Positions 41,843 to 51,359 of a stretch of DNA of 64,000 nucleotides are shown piece by piece. The stretch spans positions 620,001 through 684,000 of the forward strand of contig SDAL01000001.1 of the NCBI GenBank assembly GCA_004153385.1, given 5' to 3'. The notes under the pieces were generated by a model that saw only the letters and a program-made list of their open reading frames with translations, did not search any database and had not been told where the DNA came from. A program made the translations under genes and the position numbers. Every line of letters begins with the position of its first letter. Within the stretch, counting starts at the first letter, position 1. The DNA is from Paracoccaceae bacterium. GTDB taxonomy: Bacteria; Pseudomonadota; Alphaproteobacteria; Rhodobacterales; Rhodobacteraceae.

Positions 41843-42054
41843 AGCAGACCTTCGCCGCGGTAGCGAAGGCACCACGGCCGCATCGCGGAAGCGGACATTG
41901 CGGCGAGAACCAAGGCTGGAACCCGCTCGACCGACACCAAGGGCGGAGAGCGGACCTTCGCCGCGGTGGCGAAGGCACCATGGGCGCTTCGCGGAAGCGG
42001 ACATTCAGGCGAGAGCCAAGGCCAGAACCCGCTCGATCGACACCAGGGGCGGAT
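41843..42054. repeat. Two tandem 106-bp GC-rich units, gene-free region 41748-42194
   Basis: Units start at 41843 and 41949 and share AGC[A/G]GACCTTCGCCGCGGT, GCGGAAGCGGACATT and CCCGCTCGA at the same offsets. Partial flanking copies lie at 41801 and 42058. Frames across it read as low-complexity R/A-rich protein and are not genes. Related degenerate words recur at 47011 and 50987. Confidence 0.8.
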
Positions 42055-42194
42055 TCCGGTCATTCGCTGCGAGCGCAATATCGCCAAAAGCCGTGAGAGA
42101 AGCGGACGTTTGTTTAAGGTGGAATGGTACTACGATCTGAAGAAAGGAGGGCAGTATAGCTGGGTGGTTTGCAGGTTTCGACGAAGCGGCCTGA

Positions 42195-43055
42195 TCAATC
42201 CCTCTTGATTGATGTAAACCCAGACTCTCGCATCAGCGCTCCATTACGTTCGATGCGCGTCTTACGTTGCAGGTCAGCCCCCTCGTATCGCGCTTCAAAG
42301 AAGACGCTGTGAACTTCCTCGTCACGCCCCCCAAAGCATCGGTGCATCGCATCAAGTATCCCGACATTGCCAACTTGCTGAGGCCGAGGCGCTGCATTGT
42401 TTCGCGGCGCGGGGACGGATGAAGGGAACATGTAGACGCATGGCGGTGGAAGACGATACGGCCCCAACTCTATTAGCCGCTCTGAAGCTTCGACAAGCTT
42501 CGGGCATGGCCGCCCCACAGTCCCACAGACATAATCCCACACTACAAGCCCATCTATGCGCTGATCACGGTCAATCATTTCAGCACTCAGCCGCGTGTGT
42601 ATCCCCGACCAGACGTTCTTGGCAGGATCTGCAGATGGATTTGTACAGACTGACCAGATGATAAATTCATCTGCGTGTGGCGGCCGGGTGAAGATGTTCG
42701 TGTTGTTGCCGTCCAGACAGCCCTTTAATTCTATGGCCGCCGTCTTCCCGTCATTCAGCGTCACTGAATAATCGTGACGGTTTGCTGCGCCTGCCGACAG
42801 CCAATCTTGGATGAAGCCTTCGTCGACCATATGATTGAGAATATGTGACACATACTCACGCTTCAGTGTCATCGATGCGACGAACTCACCGCGGATCTGC
42901 TCTATGGCACCGCGAAACAAGCCTGAGTTGTAGAATTCCTGATCATCAAGACCGTGATCACCGAGGGTGTGCGCCTCAGTCTTGAGAACTTCAGCAAGAG
43001 CGGCTACCCGCGCTTTCAGTGCTGCGTTCTTCTCGCAAGGTGTCGCGCCCGCCAT
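42195..43055 (-). CDS. Type II restriction endonuclease (PD-D/ExK candidate)
   Basis: 286 residues. KTAAIELKGCLDG (Glu109, Lys111) with an upstream acidic residue (NDGK) fits a PD-(D/E)xK nuclease core. It overlaps the cytosine methyltransferase gene by 65 bases in the same direction, so the pair is a type II restriction-modification cassette. Its N-terminus contains VSHILNHMVDEGFIQDWL, typical of the helical lead of such enzymes. Recognition site unknown. The nuclease call rests mainly on context. Confidence 0.78.
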   Translation of the reverse strand: MAGATPCEKNAALKARVAALAEVLKTEAHTLGDHGLDDQEFYNSGLFRGAIEQIRGEFVASMTLKREYVSHILNHMVDEGFIQDWLSAGAANRHDYSVTLNDGKTAAIELKGCLDGNNTNIFTRPPHADEFIIWSVCTNPSADPAKNVWSGIHTRLSAEMIDRDQRIDGLVVWDYVCGTVGRPCPKLVEASERLIELGPYRLPPPCVYMFPSSVPAPRNNAAPRPQQVGNVGILDAMHRCFGGRDEEVHSVFFEARYEGADLQRKTRIERNGALMRESGFTSIKRD

Positions 43056-44190
43056 CCAAAAAATCCACTTCTGTATTTAACTTAACTATTGGCTCGAAGA
43101 TATTCTCTGCGATGTGCCGCACTACCGGCACCGCGACCCCGTCTCCAGTTAAATGATATGCTTGGTTATATTTTTCAGGCAGCTTGTAGGTGTCGGGTAG
43201 CCCCATCAGGCGTGCTGTCTCACGGGTTGAGATCAAGCGTGACCGGATCTTGCAACCATCAACAGTCATGATCAGCTGACGCGAAGAGCCACCGGTAGGC
43301 GTGCGCAGACATCCTGCGATGTCATCGAAGCGGATCTCAGCGCGTTGCACCTTGATACCGTGCTCCCAACGTGTGCGCTTGTAGATTGCGCCCACCATCT
43401 TCTTTTTCGCAGCTTTGGCGGTCTCAACTTTCGCAAGATTGACCTCACTCATCATGGACAGAAGTGCTGTAGTCTCGGATGGGGTGTGCCAGTCGACGCT
43501 CTTCGGCTTGTCTTCGATGAGATCGCAGAAGTCCGTCTCGCGTTCACTGGGTTCAGGCATAGACCACCAGATCCAGTTATTCTGTTGATCATCAGACAGG
43601 TTGGTCATCGCGCGACGCAGAGCAGCTGTGTGCCAGGGCTGCTCAGGTCCATCACCGGTGATACCATTAGGCAATGTGACATTAGATTTCACAGCAATCA
43701 CAAACAACCGTGGGCGGCTCTGTGGAACGAAGAGAGATGCGTCCGCAACTAGCGCGCCATATCGATAGCCAAGCTCTTCCAGCGCATCACAGATCGCCTG
43801 GAAATCTTTACCCTTGTGGGATGTCAGCGTGCCAACGACGTTCTCCAGCGCGATGATGGATGGTGCGCGATCGCTGTCTTGCAGTTCTTTAATGATCGAA
43901 ATGAACGGATAGAATGTTCCGCTGCGATCACCTTTAAGGCCAGCGCCACCGCCCGCCAAAGAGAGATCCTGACAAGGAAAAGAAGCCCAAGCGAGATCGG
44001 GTGTGCCGTCCATATCATCTGGGCTCAGATTGCGGATGTCATCAACAACCATCTCACCGTCGCCCCAGTTGTCGCAGTATGCTTCGCCCTTCTTGGCATC
44101 GAAGTCGTTCGCGAAACGGCAGGACCAACCAGAACCTAGACCAGCCCGGACCATGCCGCCACCTGCAAAAAACTCGAAAAAAGTACTCAC
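42991..44190 (-). CDS. DNA (cytosine-5) methyltransferase
   Basis: 399 residues. All key C5-MTase motifs are present: motif I FEFFAGGGMVRAGLG, catalytic ASFPCQDLSL (Cys73), ENV (ALENVVGTL, residues 116-118), VPQSRPRLFVIA and C-terminal ETARLMGLPDTYKLP then GDGVAVPVV. The start is the GTG at 44190, six bases after GGGAG; no ATG fits the motif I spacing. It modifies the site cut by the overlapping nuclease gene. Confidence 0.96.
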   Translation of the reverse strand: MSTFFEFFAGGGMVRAGLGSGWSCRFANDFDAKKGEAYCDNWGDGEMVVDDIRNLSPDDMDGTPDLAWASFPCQDLSLAGGGAGLKGDRSGTFYPFISIIKELQDSDRAPSIIALENVVGTLTSHKGKDFQAICDALEELGYRYGALVADASLFVPQSRPRLFVIAVKSNVTLPNGITGDGPEQPWHTAALRRAMTNLSDDQQNNWIWWSMPEPSERETDFCDLIEDKPKSVDWHTPSETTALLSMMSEVNLAKVETAKAAKKKMVGAIYKRTRWEHGIKVQRAEIRFDDIAGCLRTPTGGSSRQLIMTVDGCKIRSRLISTRETARLMGLPDTYKLPEKYNQAYHLTGDGVAVPVVRHIAENIFEPIVKLNTEVDFLDGGRDTLREERSTESAGSRSC

Positions 44191-44330
44191 ATCTGCTCCC
44201 TTATTTTTGTTGAGTTAAACCACACACCCTGAATCGCTGCAAGACATAGTGCAGCATGCCAGACAAAGCTAGATGTTCCCACTATGTTCCTATCACACGC
44301 AGCATCTAACTTAAACCCATAACGACCAGC

Positions 44331-45401
44331 TTATTGCGGAGGCCTTAACATGTATTTTTCGCCATGCCTCTTATACAATTCAGATACGAGTTTAGTCATG
44401 AGGGAGATTCTGCTGTTCCATTCTTGGGTCGAGTAATATTTTTCTTCCATAGCTGGACGAAAGTGCACCAAAGAATTTCTCTGCTTATAAATCGCCTTAG
44501 CTACGGCTTTGGCCTTGTTTTCAGCATCTGGGCAAAACTCGTTGGCCAGTATCTCAAGAAATGAGGCACCGCAGCTCTCGATAAGCTCCCGTAGCGCATC
44601 TTCTTCTTTTGGGCGCCACCCAAGCTGGTTCTCCAACAGCTCAGCAAGCTCATAGAATGGTTTCGGGGAAGCCCATTGACCGGTCAGGTTGATTAATTTT
44701 GGCACGGAGTACAATTGCTCAATGGCTCTGTACAATTCCAAAAACAAGCCGCTCCAGCTCATAGCTAAATGGCCCTGCACGATATTTCTAAATGGAACGT
44801 GATCTGATCCCGCTTCGTAGAGTTCCTTCAGGCTTTCCAAAGTTTTTTCACTTAACTCAATCGGCCCTTGTCCATAAAAAGCTGAAAGCAGTATGCCTAG
44901 GGCCCTCCAAATCGATCTAGATGAAACTGCATCCTTGTTCAGCTGAAAGATAGACACGTCAGGAAAAAGCTTGATTACATCTTCAAGCTCATGACCTTCG
45001 TAGCCTTCTTCACCTAAAAAGCTGCCATCAATGGTTTCAAATATTTCAATCGCACTTGCTTTTGGATCTAGCTTCAACTCGGAAACAGCTAACGCAAAAT
45101 GACCAGGTGTTAGTTCAACCGCTTCGAAGGCTATGGGCAAATCTTCACCAGTTTCCAGCCCTGAAACACATAAGAATATGGCGTCTTCGTGCTGCAACAA
45201 GGAGGCTCTTAGATGACGCGTTGCAAGGCATCTGTCAATAACTTCTGCTTGGGCCATCAGGGCAGCATCTTCATCTGATAGCTTCTTAATCCAACGTGCT
45301 GCCTCACTATTGGTAAGTGCTCGATCCGGCGAGTCTTTAACGACATCCACTAGCTTCGCAAACAGGTCAGTAGACATTTGCATTCTATTCCGATTTGCCA
45401 T
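44331..45401 (-). CDS. HEPN-motif protein, second gene of an unrecognised two-gene unit
   Basis: 356 residues. The C-terminal region has AIYKQRNSLVHFRPA, i.e. the R-x4-H signature of HEPN domains (Arg308, His313), which in many defence and toxin systems is an RNase active site. Upstream segments (LFLELYRAIEQLYSVPKLI) are of the kind found in HEPN helices. The N-terminal 200 residues are unrecognised and acidic. Its ATG directly follows the TAA of the 45402 gene (no spacer), implying coupling. AT-rich relative to phage genes. Defence role is inference. Confidence 0.78.
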   Translation of the reverse strand: MANRNRMQMSTDLFAKLVDVVKDSPDRALTNSEAARWIKKLSDEDAALMAQAEVIDRCLATRHLRASLLQHEDAIFLCVSGLETGEDLPIAFEAVELTPGHFALAVSELKLDPKASAIEIFETIDGSFLGEEGYEGHELEDVIKLFPDVSIFQLNKDAVSSRSIWRALGILLSAFYGQGPIELSEKTLESLKELYEAGSDHVPFRNIVQGHLAMSWSGLFLELYRAIEQLYSVPKLINLTGQWASPKPFYELAELLENQLGWRPKEEDALRELIESCGASFLEILANEFCPDAENKAKAVAKAIYKQRNSLVHFRPAMEEKYYSTQEWNSRISLMTKLVSELYKRHGEKYMLRPPQ

Positions 45402-46607
45402 TTACCCGCGCCAGCATGTCTCCAACGTAGGTATGTTAAAGCTTTCATCGATCAAAATTTTGAACGCATCTTCAAAGAAGGAACGTTCATATCTTCCGAC
45501 CGCAGAACGTTTTGTTCCGTAAAGTCTTTGTTGAAGGACACCTAACTTGAGGAAATCGTTCATGCCATCAGGATCCATTCTGGCGAGTTTGTCTGTTAGC
45601 TGCGCCAGCCCATCTTTGATGGCTGCAATGCGCTCCTCCATAGCATTCTGATCCTTGTCTTTCTCCATTCCAATTCGGCCCATTACTGCAATGGCGACGG
45701 CGACGACGAACCCAATGCGAGCAGGCTTACTGTCAAAGACGTTTCTTCCGACTAGTTGTTTTTCATCTGTTTCGTCATCGCCGTTGGGCTGATTTAACTG
45801 GTCATCCAGGCGAGAAATAGCTCCGTCAAGATCGACCATCATTTGAACTGTCGGGTAGAAAAACTCTTTGTAGAGATGAGAAGAAAGCGCTTCGGCCATA
45901 TCTAGGCGCGAGAATTCATCTGCTAATGTTTCCTTGGTATCAACATCAGTCTTGCGCAATCCAAATGCAATAAACAACTCTGCGAGATCATCAGGTCTGT
46001 ACTGACCTGCTTTAGTGCGTCTCTCAGGATTAGGGCCTTGAATTTCCAATACGCGATCAAAAGTGATTTTTTCTTTCATCTCGGCAACCAACGGCGCGTA
46101 CACGACCTGAAGCTGTCTGCTAAGATTCCAAGGAACTTGGCCTGTATTTAGCACCAACATTCTATAGATTAAACTCTCAGTCTCCTCTGCGACCCAAAAC
46201 TCCACCCGCAACAAGCGGTCTTTGATCTTTTCTTCAGACTCAGCGAATGCTTCCAAAAGAGCCGTAGTACGTTGCATTCCATCAATGATTGAAAGCTGGC
46301 CTTTGACCTCATCAGAAATCGCGGCCTTCAACGCATCTGCGGTATCAAGGCTAGCTAGGTCATCGACCACTTTACCAATGACCACAGGTGGAAGGACTGC
46401 CCCAACGAGAAGATCCTCCACCATTCGCTTTCGAATACGCTTAGCACTGGTTGTTTTCAGCGGCTCACGCTGTCCAGCAATACCACCGCGATCTTTGTAG
46501 GCCTCATTGACCAAATCTATGTATTCCAGCACTGTCATTGAAGTCATAAAAGACGCACAGTTGACCCTAGCATCATGGAGCAATTCAGCGTTCGTGAAAT
46601 CTATCAT
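45402..46607 (-). CDS. DGQ-motif (DGQHR/DndB/ParB-like) protein
   Basis: 401 residues. The segment KTTSAKRIRKRMVEDLLVGA, then LPPVVIG, leads to GQLSIIDGMQRTTALLEAFA (Asp109-Arg113), matching the IDGxQR core of DGQHR, DUF262 and ParB-fold nucleases/DNA processors. It is followed by YRMLVLNTGQVPW, also seen in that group. A later hydrophobic run (RIGFVVAVAIAVMGRIGM) may be structural. ATG 46607 is preferred to the TTG at 46646; neither has a strong SD. It is the first gene of the unit with the HEPN protein. Confidence 0.75.
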   Translation of the reverse strand: MIDFTNAELLHDARVNCASFMTSMTVLEYIDLVNEAYKDRGGIAGQREPLKTTSAKRIRKRMVEDLLVGAVLPPVVIGKVVDDLASLDTADALKAAISDEVKGQLSIIDGMQRTTALLEAFAESEEKIKDRLLRVEFWVAEETESLIYRMLVLNTGQVPWNLSRQLQVVYAPLVAEMKEKITFDRVLEIQGPNPERRTKAGQYRPDDLAELFIAFGLRKTDVDTKETLADEFSRLDMAEALSSHLYKEFFYPTVQMMVDLDGAISRLDDQLNQPNGDDETDEKQLVGRNVFDSKPARIGFVVAVAIAVMGRIGMEKDKDQNAMEERIAAIKDGLAQLTDKLARMDPDGMNDFLKLGVLQQRLYGTKRSAVGRYERSFFEDAFKILIDESFNIPTLETCWRG

Positions 46608-47206
46608 TTTAGAGTGCCTGTAGGTTTTTGACTCGAAATCAATCAATTGTGCCCTGTGTGCCAGATTGTGCCAAGTGCTTTGTATCGATGTTCGGGAGAT
46701 GTTACATCCTTTGCTTAGGATAGCAGAACAGAGAATTCGTAAGATCAGTCAGGAACGAACCGCAAAGAAGCCGCTCCTGTTTGATGTGCGATATAGCAGT
46801 AAGTGTCATTTACCCTAGACCCAACCTCGGTCCGCTATCCACACGTTTTCCAAGTTTTAGATTTACAAACGACAGTCTCAAAGGTCTGCAGAGTGTAAGT
46901 TCACGGCTGTCTCGATCTCGCGGCTGCGGCGAACGGCCGGTCTGGGGAAGCCGCATCGCAGCGGTTAGCGCTGTCGCGAAGGTCGGCTCAGGGCCGGAAG
47001 CGTCGATCAACGAAGGGCGGAGAGCGGACATGCGATGTTGCCGCACCATATCCGCAGCGCTTTGAGATACCAGTCATTTGTGCACGTCGCAGCGAAACCT
47101 TGGCAACCATTCAACGCGACAGTGGACCTTTCGCCCTTAACGCGCATAGTAGACTAAATTATACATGCGGTTGGGATAAGATTTTGAACATGTTGGTCAG
47201 CCTTTT
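46608..47206. other. Divergent intergenic region with a degenerate repeat
   Basis: About 600 bases between the DGQ/HEPN unit and the NTPase gene, read in opposite directions, so it must hold both promoters. It contains a copy of the GCGG-rich repeat word (GAAGGGCGGAGAGCGGAC at about 47012). The longer frames here show no gene-like composition. Confidence 0.55.
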
Positions 47207-50200
47207 ATGAGTACTGTTCTTACTAAAATCAACGGCTGGATCTCTGATAAGCTTATCGAGATAGCGGAAGCGTTGCGCCCACGACCTGCTTTATCCGTAG
47301 CACCATCGAAATTCATCGATCTTGCACCTACCGATGAGGCTGACCCAAAAGGGGTGTATTCGGCTGCATTGAAGTTCGCGACCGACAGTTCAAACGTATC
47401 GAACATAGCGCTAACCGGACCTTATGGCTCTGGCAAGAGCAGCATCATCCGATCGTTCTTGAAGTCGTATCCCCGCCAACCCCTGCGCATTTCTCTTGCT
47501 GCCTTCTTACCGGAAGCAACCGATAAACGAAGTAAGGTGAACAAACAGGAGATTGAGCGGAGTATTCTCCAGCAACTGCTCTATGGCGCAGATGCAGACA
47601 AACTGCCTCTCTCGCGTTTCAAGCGAATCCAAACACCAGGAATCTGGTCAATCTTTCGATCACTTTACATTCTTGCCGGACTGCTGACTCTCTGGCATAT
47701 TTTCGACGAACGCGCAGCGATTTTTGATGGATCTTATTTCGAACCCTTCGATCTCACGAACTGGCTCGATTTCTCTGTATTCGCGTTCGCACTGGTCTTT
47801 CTCTGGTCTGCTATTCATCACTTCTACGTCGCTAGCTTCGGCGTTTCGCTCAAAAGCATTTCGCTGAAGGACATCCAGATACGACCGTATTCGGAAGACC
47901 AGGACTCCATCCTCAACCGTCACCTTGACGAGATCATCTACTTCTTCCAGTCCACGCATTACGATCTCGTCATCGTGGAGGACCTTGATCGCTTCGACGA
48001 TTCCGATATCTTCGTCACTCTCCGCGAAATCAACAGTCTCGTGAACGGCAATGTGGGCGTGAAACGGCAGGTTAGGTTCCTCTACGCGTTGCGCGACGAC
48101 ATGTTCGCCAACACCGACCGGACCAAGTTCTTCGAATTCATCGTACCCGTCGTTCCGATTATCAACAGCTCAAACTCGATTGACATGGTCCTGGCGCAGG
48201 GCAAGCGGGTGGAGTTGGACAGAAGACTCGACCAGCAGTTTCTGCGTGAAGTGTCCCGCTACCTAAGCGATCTCAGGCTAATCCACAACATTTTCAACGA
48301 GTACGAGATTTACGTCGCCAATCTGGAAACAGATGGTGAGAAAAACCTTGATCCAACAAAGCTTCTCGCCGTGCTGATATATAAGAACGTTTATCCCAAG
48401 GATTTCGAAGGGCTACATAGAGGCGAAGGGAATCTTGCTGGAATTTTTGGGCGCAAGGACGAGCTTATTGCCGAAGGCGAACGGAGCTATCGACTCGAAA
48501 TCGTTGAATTGGAAGGTCATATCGAAGCAGCCGAGCAGCAGATCCCAAAGGATCTACGCGAACTCAGACGAATTTATGTAATGACCCTTATCGAGGCGCT
48601 GGCGGCCGATACGATTAGCGTGGGTAGAACCATGCATGAGCGCATTCCGCTCAGAGCTTTAACCGATCATAAAGATATCGACGCAATTATAGCTTCACCG
48701 AACCTCAACCAATGGGGCGCCCATAATCACCGCACCCAGCACAATAATTCGACCTTGCAGCAAACGGTAGACACCGAAGTCAGCTATGCCGAACGGGTAC
48801 GAAGCATCGAACAGAAAGCAGGTGCGCATAAAAAGACCGCACATAACAGGATCGCCGAACTAAGACACAAGATTAAAGTCATCCGGACCAGCAAGTTCAA
48901 TATCTTGCTGCGGTCCGGCACGCAGCAAGTTAAAGACCTCTTTGAGAATTTCGGCGACGACGGCGGCCTTGCCCGTTTCCTTCTTCTGGAAGGTTATCTC
49001 GACGACAGCTACTATCAGTACATCTCTTTGTTTCACTCGGGACGGCTTTCGCCGAACGACAACAAATTCCTCATACAGATCAGGAGTTTCAATACACCTG
49101 AACCCACCTTCCCGATTGACAACCCCAGCGAAGTCATCGCGGGAATGAGGGAAGACGACTTCAGCCTAGATTATGCTCTGAACGTCTGGCTCGTCGACGC
49201 GCTCCTAGAAAGCAAAGATCACAAGGAGCGGCTCGGAAGAGTCTTCTCGTATCTTTCGAGCGAATTTCTGAACCAGCAGGACTTCTTCGAAGCCTATTAT
49301 GCGGTGGGTTCGCACGTTGCTGAATTTTTGGTGCAACTCGCCAACGCTTGGCGCGGTTTCGTGCCCGCAGTCATTGATGACTCGTCTGGGACCTTGCATA
49401 TCGCGCGCCTCATTGAACATCTTCCGCCGAACATGCTGGCTCGCGAGTGCGAGGAACATCCCGCGCTTCGGACGTTCGTGGCCAACAATCTCCGGGACAT
49501 TCTCGACCTCGTGGAGGGACTGGATCCGGTCAAGCTAGAAGAGTTGCGGATCAAGGCGAAGGATCTTTCTGCCATCGACGGATATCCGCACATTGCGCGC
49601 AAGCTGTACGAGCTCGGCTATTACGTCTTGAACAATGCGAACCTTGACTACATCTTCGGCTCTATCCTCGGCGAAGAAACCGGCCTAGCCTTGCGTATGC
49701 GGCATTACACGGCGGTTCGACGCTCCAGAGCTCAGCCACTCATCGCCCGTGTGGAGAACGAGTTTGACGCGTATTTTGCTCTCGTGTTGCTAAATTTGGA
49801 CGATGACGTTGAAGAAGATATCGACGCAATACTGGCTGTTATGTCCCACGATGAAATCGATGCTCAACAGATAGAAACCTTCGTTCTGCGACAAACTAAG
49901 CTATTGCCAACATTCAAAGAAGTACCGCCGCGCTTTCAAGCCATGGTGTTTCGCAGAACTCGGATCGTTCCTAACTGGTCAAACTGCCTCGCTTTCATTC
50001 AGTCTGAAAATTGGAAGAGCGATGCTCTCATCGCCTTTCTTGGTGACGAGGAGACCCGATCCGCCATTCTCGAAACTCCGATTCCAGAAAGCCAAGAAGC
50101 ATTACCCCTTCGTCAGTTCCTCTTTAATGCCGAGCATCTAACGGATATCGCATATCGTGACTATATCCGAGCTCTTCCAAGAGAGTTTGAGAAATTTCCA

Positions 50201-50812
50201 GATGCCGTCGGAGCTAGCAAGCGCCATATACTGATCGAGGAGCACCGCGTTACGTTCAATGCCGAAAATCTAGCGGAACTTGATGGCGATATAGATCTTC
50301 AAACAGCATTCGTCGCCCAGAACATCGCCTCATATCTTTGCGCACCCGACTCTTTCTCGGTCGACGACGGCTTTCGCGAGCGATTGCTTTCATCCGATAT
50401 TTTGGACGACGAGAAGCGTGAGGTCATTGGCTTGATGGACTTGAGCAGCCTTCCCAATCTTCCCGAGCGTGCCGGTATCGTCGGACCGATCCTGTTACGG
50501 ACAAATTGCACGCTACCTTCACTCACAGCTGATATCGTCAAGGCAATTATCGTGCACGCAAGGCCAGTAAGCGCACAGATCCGGCTGCTAAATCTCCTGA
50601 ACGAAAATCTCAATAAGAATGAGGTTCGTGAAGTTTTAGGGCAGCTTCCGGGCCCATATTCGAAGATTCAAACCGGATATGCACGTCCGGCGCTCAGAAG
50701 GACGAATGAAAACAGCGAACTGGTCAGATGGTTGGATGAGCGCGGCATCATTTCTTCTATAGGAGCGTCGCTTTGGTCGACCGACATCATCGTTCACCTG
50801 TATCGGGCATAA
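47207..50812 (+). CDS. KAP/YobI-like P-loop NTPase with inserted membrane helices (1201 aa)
   Basis: Walker A is GPYGSGKS (residues 71-78) and Walker B YDLVIVEDLDRFDDSDIF near 255-270. Between them lie two hydrophobic helices (SLYILAGLLTLWHIF near 155 and FSVFAFALVFLWSAI near 190), the insertion diagnostic of KAP-type membrane NTPases. A conserved-looking ALRDDMF follows. The C-terminal 900 residues are helical with no known domain. YobI/KAP proteins are scattered on phages and islands and are suspected in exclusion. SD is weak. No partner gene faces it within 250 bases. Confidence 0.85.
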   Translation: MSTVLTKINGWISDKLIEIAEALRPRPALSVAPSKFIDLAPTDEADPKGVYSAALKFATDSSNVSNIALTGPYGSGKSSIIRSFLKSYPRQPLRISLAAFLPEATDKRSKVNKQEIERSILQQLLYGADADKLPLSRFKRIQTPGIWSIFRSLYILAGLLTLWHIFDERAAIFDGSYFEPFDLTNWLDFSVFAFALVFLWSAIHHFYVASFGVSLKSISLKDIQIRPYSEDQDSILNRHLDEIIYFFQSTHYDLVIVEDLDRFDDSDIFVTLREINSLVNGNVGVKRQVRFLYALRDDMFANTDRTKFFEFIVPVVPIINSSNSIDMVLAQGKRVELDRRLDQQFLREVSRYLSDLRLIHNIFNEYEIYVANLETDGEKNLDPTKLLAVLIYKNVYPKDFEGLHRGEGNLAGIFGRKDELIAEGERSYRLEIVELEGHIEAAEQQIPKDLRELRRIYVMTLIEALAADTISVGRTMHERIPLRALTDHKDIDAIIASPNLNQWGAHNHRTQHNNSTLQQTVDTEVSYAERVRSIEQKAGAHKKTAHNRIAELRHKIKVIRTSKFNILLRSGTQQVKDLFENFGDDGGLARFLLLEGYLDDSYYQYISLFHSGRLSPNDNKFLIQIRSFNTPEPTFPIDNPSEVIAGMREDDFSLDYALNVWLVDALLESKDHKERLGRVFSYLSSEFLNQQDFFEAYYAVGSHVAEFLVQLANAWRGFVPAVIDDSSGTLHIARLIEHLPPNMLARECEEHPALRTFVANNLRDILDLVEGLDPVKLEELRIKAKDLSAIDGYPHIARKLYELGYYVLNNANLDYIFGSILGEETGLALRMRHYTAVRRSRAQPLIARVENEFDAYFALVLLNLDDDVEEDIDAILAVMSHDEIDAQQIETFVLRQTKLLPTFKEVPPRFQAMVFRRTRIVPNWSNCLAFIQSENWKSDALIAFLGDEETRSAILETPIPESQEALPLRQFLFNAEHLTDIAYRDYIRALPREFEKFPDAVGASKRHILIEEHRVTFNAENLAELDGDIDLQTAFVAQNIASYLCAPDSFSVDDGFRERLLSSDILDDEKREVIGLMDLSSLPNLPERAGIVGPILLRTNCTLPSLTADIVKAIIVHARPVSAQIRLLNLLNENLNKNEVREVLGQLPGPYSKIQTGYARPALRRTNENSELVRWLDERGIISSIGASLWSTDIIVHLYRA

Positions 50813-51049
50813 GGTCAGCGCACATGACCTTTCAAAATACTGCAAATCGCACCTACAGGCTGCTCTGGTGAGTGCGGACTAACGGGAATCGTCACTTGTG
50901 AAGGTCCGGTTTGGGCTGGAAACGGCGGCCGACATAAGGGACGGCTAGCGGTCATTCTCGGTGAGAGCGAACGCTCCTCGCCGGCAGTGAAGAAGCGGAC
51001 ATCCAGCCGAAAACAAGGGCCGCTCCTCTCGAGACGTCGAGATGGCGGT
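50813..51049. repeat. Degenerate GC-rich repeat, gene-free
   Basis: Contains GAAGAAGCGGACATCCAGCC and GCGGTCATTCTC, words shared with the repeats at 41843-42054 and about 47012. No ORF is convincing. It lies between the NTPase gene and the transposase remnant. Confidence 0.55.
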
Positions 51050-51287
51050 TTCTCGGGTCACGTGTCGCGCTCCTGCTTCAGGACAGCACAACTCCTTGGA
51101 TGTGCAGTTCTGACACGTCGCCTTGAATGCACGATATTTGTTTCGCCCGCCCGTGTCCTGACCGCGGTCCGGATTGGAGTAGTTCGGGCGATATTGCCTC
51201 AGGGCATATGTATTGATTGTTCGCCTTGTTACTTTCGAAGTCAGATCTGGACCAAGTGCCATCGGTCCGCTCCAACTTATCGTTCAC
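51050..51287 (-). pseudogene. IS1182-family transposase remnant, frameshifted
   Basis: On the minus strand one frame gives GTWSRSDFESNKANNQYICP and another, from 51202, continues LRQYRPNYSNPDRGQDTGGR then YRAFKATCQNCTSKELCCPE. Together they match the zinc-ribbon-like central part of IS1182 transposases (YLCPEG, YRASK, C-x2-C-x4-KxxCCP). The frame breaks once near 51202 and both ends are missing, so it is a dead fragment. No terminal inverted repeats were seen. Confidence 0.8.
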
Positions 51288-51359
51288 TCACGCTCCATCC
51301 CGTTGATCTCCAAAAAGAACTCGCCTAGCGTTGGCGATGGGTGACGCTTGGGGAGCGGA

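Noticed and set aside
41545-42208. Several 70-180 codon frames in the repeat block
   Set aside because: They translate the 106-bp repeats into low-complexity Arg/Ala sequence and lack SDs.
46781-47065. 94-codon ORF in the divergent intergenic region
   Set aside because: Overlaps a degenerate repeat and has no gene-like composition.
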